The notes beneath the pieces were generated by a model. It was not told where the DNA came from, did not search any database, and saw only the letters and a program-made list of their open reading frames with translations. Positions 38,087 through 43,131 of a DNA stretch of 43,131 nt are shown one piece after another (positions within the stretch are counted from its first letter, which is position 1; every line of letters starts with the position of its first letter). The stretch is from Anaerolineae bacterium. GTDB taxonomy: Bacteria > Chloroflexota > Anaerolineae > Aggregatilineales > Phototrophicaceae. Location: contig JAHDWN010000048.1 of NCBI GenBank assembly GCA_023382675.1, positions 1 through 43,131 on the forward strand, given 5' to 3'. The translations under genes were made by a program, and so were the position numbers.

Positions 38087-40954
38087 CTATGGCAGCTGCC
38101 AGACCTCCAGGCCAGAGAGCTTGGGAATATAGCCGGACGTGGTCAGATTGAGCGTGCCGTCCGTCACCTCGACTGTCCACGGGCCCAGCTTCCGCCACAC
38201 GCCGACGCCGGTCAGCCGGATGCCGCTCTCTGCTATCTGGCCTTCGAGCGCGACGCTGAACGGCTCGGCGATGGGATCGCCCCAGTCCTGCCAGGCGTAG
38301 AGATAGACGTTGTAGCTGCCGCTCGGCATGTTGGACAGCGTGATCTCATGCGCCCAGTGTTCGACATAGCTCTGAATCATGTCGGTTCGCGTCCGGTCAG
38401 TCGTGGGGTTGAGGCTGATACGCGTATTCGAGCCGGTCTGGCCATTGCTGGTGAAATCCCGCGCATTCCGCCCCTCCCAGGCATGGCCGCCGATGGTGGT
38501 TGACCTGCCGCCGAGGTTGATGGCGCGGTAGAACACGCCCGCCGGTACCGGCGTGCTCGTCGGCGCGGGCGTCGGGGTCGGCGTCAAAGCATTGTCGCGC
38601 TGGATGGCGTCCCAGTCGCCGGTGAAAGGCGGCAGCGGTGCGCCATCGCTGTAGCGTGCGCCTTCGATCTGGGGCACACCTTCGCGCATGAAGACGCCGA
38701 TCTGACCAGGCAGATTCCAGGTGCCGGCGACGCTAAAGCCGAAGCCGCCGTAGGCGAAGACGGGATAATCTTCGCCGCCGCTGCTGAGCGCATTGCGCAG
38801 ATACCAGTTGCCGCTGCTCACGTCATAGACCCCGATGCCATCGCGCCCATCGCCATCCCAGTCGGCGGCGATGGGCTGGCGATTGCTGCTGCCGTAGGCG
38901 AACTGATAATCCGCCGCGCCGCTGCTGAGCGCATTGCGCAGATACCAGTTGCCCGTGGCGAGATCGTAGATGCCGATGCCGTCACGCCCATCGCCATCCC
39001 AATCGCCCGCCACCGGCAGTGTGCCGTCGAAGCCGTACTGGAAGCTGTAGTCCGGCGATCCGGCGTCGAGGCTGTTGCGCAGGTGGAACATGGCGCTGGC
39101 GGGATAGTAGACGCCAATCGTATCGAAACCGTCGCCGTCCCAATCGCCGCACAAGATCTTGCCACCGGTGCCATACGAAAAGACCGGATAGCTGGTGCCG
39201 CCGCCGTCGTTGCGGTCGCGCAGGAATAGCTCGCCATTGGCCGGGTTGAAAACACCGATGGTATCGGTGCCGTTGCCGTTCCAGTCGCAGACGACCGGTT
39301 GGCTGTTGTCGAAGCCGAACTGCGGCGCGTAGTCCGGCGACCCGGCGCTGAGGGCGCTGCGCAGATACCACTGGGCTAACGGCGGGTTGTAGACGCCGAT
39401 GAAGTCGCTGTAGATCGGCTCGTAGCCCAGGCGCAGCGTGTGACTGCCGCTGAGCGGCGTCGTACCTTTGTTGGCGACCATGATGTAGACCGGCGTCTCG
39501 CTGGTGACGGCGAAACGGATACTCGAGGCGGTCGTGCCGGGCGCGTCGTCGTTGCAGGCCACCTCGGTCAGCGCACCTTCCGTGCCGGTGTAGGCAGCGA
39601 TGACGGTATCGTAGCTGCTGCCGAAGGTGGAGACGCGCAGCCAGCCATCGCTGCCCGGCGTGTAGCGATACCAGACGGTATTCGTCCGCTCGGTCGCGCA
39701 GGGAATGGGATCGGTGGCGCTCACGGTCGCCAGCGCAACGGTATCCGCGCTGACGCTGCCCGGCGCATCCGGCAGCTCGATGGCCCCGGTGATGAGATCG
39801 GAAGGTGGTGGGGGAAAATCCCAGGTGATGACCCGGCTGACTTCGTGCGCTACGGTGATGACATTTCCCGCGCTGTCTACCACCTGTAGATCGCCATTGC
39901 TTTCTGCGAAGGCAACGGCCTGGTCATCTGGACTCCAAATCAATGCCCGGTTATAGACCTGAAAAGTCTGTGAGGCAATCGACAGGTTGTTGCCCATTCT
40001 GTCGATAAAACCCAGATGGAATTCTCTTTGGTACGGTTCACGTATCCATTTTGCGATCAGGGTTTCGTTATGTGACCAGTAGAAGGAACTTGCAATGTCA
40101 GGATAGAAAACTGTGGCGTTTATCTTATCCGTGTTTTCATACTGCTCAGACACCGTATCATACATATTAACCCATGGGGAACCACTGTTCACCAGATAGA
40201 TTAGATATCGTCCTGAAGGCGACCAGGTTAGTTGATTACGGAGCTTTGCATAATCGAGAAAGACTCCGGGATCCACAAGGGTAACGAGTGTCCTTCCTTG
40301 TGCAGCGTCAAAGATGACTGTTTCCTGATCAGCTCCTGGACACACATCGGCAATCGGCTCGCCGTTCACGCAGCGCACGTAGGCGTACATCCCGACTTGA
40401 CTCGAAGGCAGGTAGAGCGGGATTCCAGGAATTGTTGACAAGTTGGGATCAGACGCGAGCAGCCGGGGTAAATTGGGCAGCGCTGGCTCAGGCGGGTATG
40501 GGCGAGCCGTCAGCGTGTTGGTCGTCACATCCAGTTCATCGTACTCTGGATTGGGCGGCGGTGTTGGGTCTCCGCGATAAATGTTCAAGAGACTATCATT
40601 CGCCCAATCGAAATTGCTGGGGGCGTGCCACTGCGGCAGCCAGGGCTGCTGCAGAGCGAGTCTGGCTGTGTCCGTACGGTAGACACGTATGTCTGTCGGA
40701 GTCTCCATGTCCGAGATGGCGACGTACAGTCCGTTTGGAGAAAATGTATAGTATTCTGTGCTTCCGATAGGAAGGGTTACGCTCCCTTCCGGATAGCGCG
40801 AGACAAGTTCTGAAGACCCATCGGCGAGCGTGCGGACATACACGAGACGCCCCGAAAGGTTTGAGGGTTGGGCATGAGAATTGTAGGACATGTGCATAAG
40901 CAGGCACAAGATACCCACTGTCAGCGCAAAAACCCGGATAAAATGACGTTTCAT
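38087..40954 (-). CDS. large secreted repeat protein: propeller, pre-peptidase-like domain, DWDGDG repeats, CBM-like end
   Basis: This 955-residue exported protein has a signal peptide near 1-28 (MKRHFIRVFALTVGILCLLM). A TolB-like region follows (YTFSPNGLYVAISDMET, LTWSPSGRYLIYLVNSG, LIWSPDDQAVAFAESNGD). Next is a pre-peptidase-like domain (TNTVWYRYTPGSDGWLRVSTF, SSYDTVIAAYTGT, VACNDDAPGT). Then come about five repeats of 46-47 residues with IGVYxPxxxxWYLRNALSSG and CGDWDGDGFDTIG-type calcium-binding DxDxDG loops. A Thr/Pro linker (TPTPTPAPTSTPVPAG) leads to a C-terminal jelly-roll-like module ending LSGLEVWQLP. It resembles surface proteins that bind carbohydrate or matrix. ATG 40954 is set by the signal peptide. 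The N-terminal third is more AT-rich than the rest. Confidence 0.85.
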   Translation of the reverse strand: MKRHFIRVFALTVGILCLLMHMSYNSHAQPSNLSGRLVYVRTLADGSSELVSRYPEGSVTLPIGSTEYYTFSPNGLYVAISDMETPTDIRVYRTDTARLALQQPWLPQWHAPSNFDWANDSLLNIYRGDPTPPPNPEYDELDVTTNTLTARPYPPEPALPNLPRLLASDPNLSTIPGIPLYLPSSQVGMYAYVRCVNGEPIADVCPGADQETVIFDAAQGRTLVTLVDPGVFLDYAKLRNQLTWSPSGRYLIYLVNSGSPWVNMYDTVSEQYENTDKINATVFYPDIASSFYWSHNETLIAKWIREPYQREFHLGFIDRMGNNLSIASQTFQVYNRALIWSPDDQAVAFAESNGDLQVVDSAGNVITVAHEVSRVITWDFPPPPSDLITGAIELPDAPGSVSADTVALATVSATDPIPCATERTNTVWYRYTPGSDGWLRVSTFGSSYDTVIAAYTGTEGALTEVACNDDAPGTTASSIRFAVTSETPVYIMVANKGTTPLSGSHTLRLGYEPIYSDFIGVYNPPLAQWYLRSALSAGSPDYAPQFGFDNSQPVVCDWNGNGTDTIGVFNPANGELFLRDRNDGGGTSYPVFSYGTGGKILCGDWDGDGFDTIGVYYPASAMFHLRNSLDAGSPDYSFQYGFDGTLPVAGDWDGDGRDGIGIYDLATGNWYLRNALSSGAADYQFAYGSSNRQPIAADWDGDGRDGIGVYDVSSGNWYLRNALSSGGEDYPVFAYGGFGFSVAGTWNLPGQIGVFMREGVPQIEGARYSDGAPLPPFTGDWDAIQRDNALTPTPTPAPTSTPVPAGVFYRAINLGGRSTTIGGHAWEGRNARDFTSNGQTGSNTRISLNPTTDRTRTDMIQSYVEHWAHEITLSNMPSGSYNVYLYAWQDWGDPIAEPFSVALEGQIAESGIRLTGVGVWRKLGPWTVEVTDGTLNLTTSGYIPKLSGLEVWQLP

Positions 40955-40973
40955 GGTTCTACTTCCACTCCTA

Positions 40974-43131
40974 CTACGGGCGTGCAATTGGGCAATCGCC
41001 AACGAAATAGTCACCGGCATCGAAACCGGGGTTTCTTAACCCTACCCAACTCGGACGTGGAGATGGATTACTGCCTGTAGTCGTCCCCCCGAGAACACCA
41101 TTTTGCTCGTATGTCACAATAGCGAAAACGTAGTCCGTCCACGCCCTCTGGTCTGGTTGCTCTCCGAAGTATTGCCTAACCACATCACAATGGAGGACAG
41201 CCTTATCGCCATACAAGACATTCTGGTATTCAGGGCTGGCATTGAAGTGCCAATTGCCCCAGTCTTCTGGGATTTCATTCTCCCATATAATGGTACTGTC
41301 TAGTCTGCCTGCTATTAACGAGCGATACACTTGAGCCAATTCGGGTGAAGTGAATTGCAATACTATGACTTCTTCGTAACCGGGCTGTCCAGCGGCGTAC
41401 CAAGCCTGTTTTGAGGCCAGCCATTCGATGAGTTGAGCGCCCGTACAGCCCCCGGCGCATTTCTGTCGATAATCGTTCACAATCACAGCAGCAATCAGGC
41501 TGTCTTCTGCGTTGGTAAGATACGGTGGAATCTCAGTTGCAATAATTGCGACGAGGAGATTTGCCAGTGTCGGAGGTGAGCTATATGCTCTATAGAACGC
41601 ATCGTAGACCTGCTCAGCACAATCCATTCTCCCCGCAATAAGCCTCACAATGCAAAATGGATTACCTTCTCCAACACGCACGGGGGCAGGCAAGACAGCA
41701 TTTTCGTCCGTGCTCACAATTTGATCATCAAATGTTAGCTGGCGCGTAGACGAGTTGCAGCCGTCTACGCGTTCACTCCAGACCCAGCCCCAATCACTTT
41801 GGTAGTGGATTTTGAACCAGCCATAATGTGCTGGCCGATCTGCAGGGTCAGCGTTGATAGCGTAGTCAGTCACGTAGACTGTATCGCCTGCGTTTAGTGT
41901 TCCCAAGAGTTGCGCTTGTGATCCGGTCTCCGCTCGTACATTTACCATTGGCTCATCTGCATTGATAGTGCCCACACAAATGGTATCCAATGGTGGTGGT
42001 TCAGGTGTCACCGTGGGCGTCGGTGTGGGCGGAAGCGGGATGCCGTAATAGATGTAGCGCAGGGCAAACGTCCAACTCCCCTGTGCTCGCTGCCACCAGC
42101 CGCCGAGCGTCCGGCTTTGTCCGGGTGCAGCCAGACCAGAATTTGTATTTTCGATGAAGCGCCGTTCGTACTGCGACGGTATCAAGAGAAGGTCGCAGAC
42201 CTGTGTACGGTTATATCCTGGCCCTGTCCAGGGGGGTGCATAGGAGACTGAACAAATCGGCGGGCTGGCAATAGCATTAATGATGTTTGCACCCGTGTTG
42301 CCATTGCTGCCGACCGCGCCGCGCATGTCGGCATCGCCGGCGAAATTGTACTCGACGACGACGCTCACTGCGCCGACAATCCAGGCATTCGGCGGCGAGG
42401 TCACTTTATCCGGATTGCCGGTATTGACCCAGGAACCATTCGGGTAGCCGGGATCACTGTGGCCTGTGATGACGTATTCTTCATCACCGAGCCAGAGTGC
42501 CCAGCCGTTTGGCAACGAAATACTTGTGGGCGGTGGTAAGTATTGCCCGCCGCTTTGGAAGACTTCGAGGGGTTGTTCTTGAGGCGGCAAAGCCTGCGCC
42601 ACCTCGACGGTCGCAGAGGTCGCTGTTTCTGTCAGCGTCGTTTCCACCAGCAGATCGTCCACCAGGGCGACGTGAACGGGCGGAGTCTGATCCGGCGGTG
42701 TCGGCGTGAACAGGACGGAATAGCCGACTTCGCCCTCCGGCAGCGGCTGCGGGTCGCTGTACGCGATCAGGTCAACGCCAGCGACGGCGACGGTGATCTC
42801 GCCCTGCACGGCTGCAAGGCGCAGCGTGACCCAGGTGTTGGCGTCGAAGCTGCCGGTCGTGGCGGCGGCCACCTCGACGCCGGTGCGATAGAGCCGCACC
42901 TGGCCGTCCATACTCAAGGTCGCGGAGTACATGCCGCCGTCATTGCCAGCGCGCGCGTAGACAATCGCCGTGCCGTCAGACAGCAGGAAGCGCGCCTGGG
43001 CAGCCACATCCGCGAAGTCGATCCCGCTCCAGATGTCTCTGGCTTCAAGCTGGGTTTGCAGGGCATAGCCGCTGCCGCTGGGCACGAGTGTGAACGCCTC
43101 GTCGATGAACCAATCGCCCAGGCTGCCATCG
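40974..43131 (-). CDS. secreted multidomain protein, 5' end beyond the window
   Basis: The frame is open to the right edge, so at least 718 residues are visible and the N-terminus is missing. In order: a LamG-like jelly roll (FLLSDGTAIVYARAGNDGGM, LSMDGQVRLYRTG, WVTLRLAAVQGEITVAVAGV, GEVGYSVLF), a middle domain with WALWLGDEEYVITGHSD and WWQRAQGSWTFALRYIY, a Pro/Thr linker (PPTPTPTVTPEPPP), an SH3-like domain (MVNVRAETGSQAQLLGTLNA, YGWFKIHYQSDWGWVWSERV), and a C-terminal Cys-containing domain of unknown type (YRQKCAGGCTGAQLIEWLASK). It lies just upstream of the 955-residue gene on the same strand (19-nt gap), so the two are probably cotranscribed. It is likely a surface protein. Composition shifts to AT-rich in the C-terminal half. 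Confidence 0.82.
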   Translation of the reverse strand, partial: DGSLGDWFIDEAFTLVPSGSGYALQTQLEARDIWSGIDFADVAAQARFLLSDGTAIVYARAGNDGGMYSATLSMDGQVRLYRTGVEVAAATTGSFDANTWVTLRLAAVQGEITVAVAGVDLIAYSDPQPLPEGEVGYSVLFTPTPPDQTPPVHVALVDDLLVETTLTETATSATVEVAQALPPQEQPLEVFQSGGQYLPPPTSISLPNGWALWLGDEEYVITGHSDPGYPNGSWVNTGNPDKVTSPPNAWIVGAVSVVVEYNFAGDADMRGAVGSNGNTGANIINAIASPPICSVSYAPPWTGPGYNRTQVCDLLLIPSQYERRFIENTNSGLAAPGQSRTLGGWWQRAQGSWTFALRYIYYGIPLPPTPTPTVTPEPPPLDTICVGTINADEPMVNVRAETGSQAQLLGTLNAGDTVYVTDYAINADPADRPAHYGWFKIHYQSDWGWVWSERVDGCNSSTRQLTFDDQIVSTDENAVLPAPVRVGEGNPFCIVRLIAGRMDCAEQVYDAFYRAYSSPPTLANLLVAIIATEIPPYLTNAEDSLIAAVIVNDYRQKCAGGCTGAQLIEWLASKQAWYAAGQPGYEEVIVLQFTSPELAQVYRSLIAGRLDSTIIWENEIPEDWGNWHFNASPEYQNVLYGDKAVLHCDVVRQYFGEQPDQRAWTDYVFAIVTYEQNGVLGGTTTGSNPSPRPSWVGLRNPGFDAGDYFVGDCPIARP

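Noticed and set aside
1-43131. tRNA, rRNA, insertion sequences and integrases
   Set aside because: No tRNA-like cloverleaf, rRNA segment or transposase/integrase motif was seen in the reading.

Overview
The window is a GC-rich chromosomal segment carrying about 30 protein-coding genes and no tRNA, rRNA or CRISPR array. Gene content and style suggest a member of the Chloroflexota, possibly an Anaerolineae relative. The signs are secreted TolB-like propellers with SH3-like tails, Thr/Pro-rich linkers, tandem paralogue pairs, Uma2, DoxX, NarX/NarL-type signalling and several TIR-domain proteins. This assignment rests on general resemblance; no marker gene is present. TGA is a normal stop in most genes (PotA, DoxX and others).

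Layout. (1) 180-7288: a TIR protein with a duplicated C-terminal module, a small membrane protein, a J-domain protein, an AT-richer membrane-anchored hypothetical flanked by a 90-bp direct repeat, a tubby-like hypothetical, and two tandem SGNH hydrolases. (2) 7618-19717: a polyamine-type ABC system in two blocks. Block one is the binding protein, an aminobutyraldehyde-type dehydrogenase and the ATPase; block two is a creatininase-family hydrolase and two permeases. Between them lie a RelE-type toxin-antitoxin pair, a PNPOx-like flavoprotein and a large TIR-NACHT-HEAT protein. The spacers of this locus are filled with 7-nt degenerate repeats and REP-like palindromes. (3) 19804-26028: an AT-richer two-gene unit (DUF5343 plus a TIGR02391/HEPN-like protein), a glutamate-receptor-like channel, a Uma2 nuclease, a secreted M23 peptidase with a propeller, and a TIR protein with a membrane domain. 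(4) 26289-31535: a DUF1573-like protein with an in-frame TGA that looks like a selenocysteine codon, a DoxX protein, a NarL/NarX two-component pair, a PaaI-type thioesterase and an alpha/beta hydrolase. (5) 31823-43131: an L-2-hydroxyglutarate oxidase-like flavoprotein, a possible 59-aa protein, two paralogous TolB-like/SH3 proteins, two paralogous Cys-rich secreted proteins with a shared upstream element, a 955-aa repeat-rich secreted protein and a secreted protein that runs off the right edge.

How the genes fit together. The transport block would import a polyamine or similar amine and oxidise the derived aldehyde. Three separate TIR proteins, all with the NADase glutamate position conserved, plus a HEPN-like operon and a toxin-antitoxin pair, give the segment the character of a defence-rich accessory region mixed with housekeeping transport. 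The least ordinary items are the candidate selenoprotein with a downstream hairpin of bacterial SECIS geometry, the DUF5343-HEPN unit, and the 7-nt repeat arrays that sit against stop or start codons.
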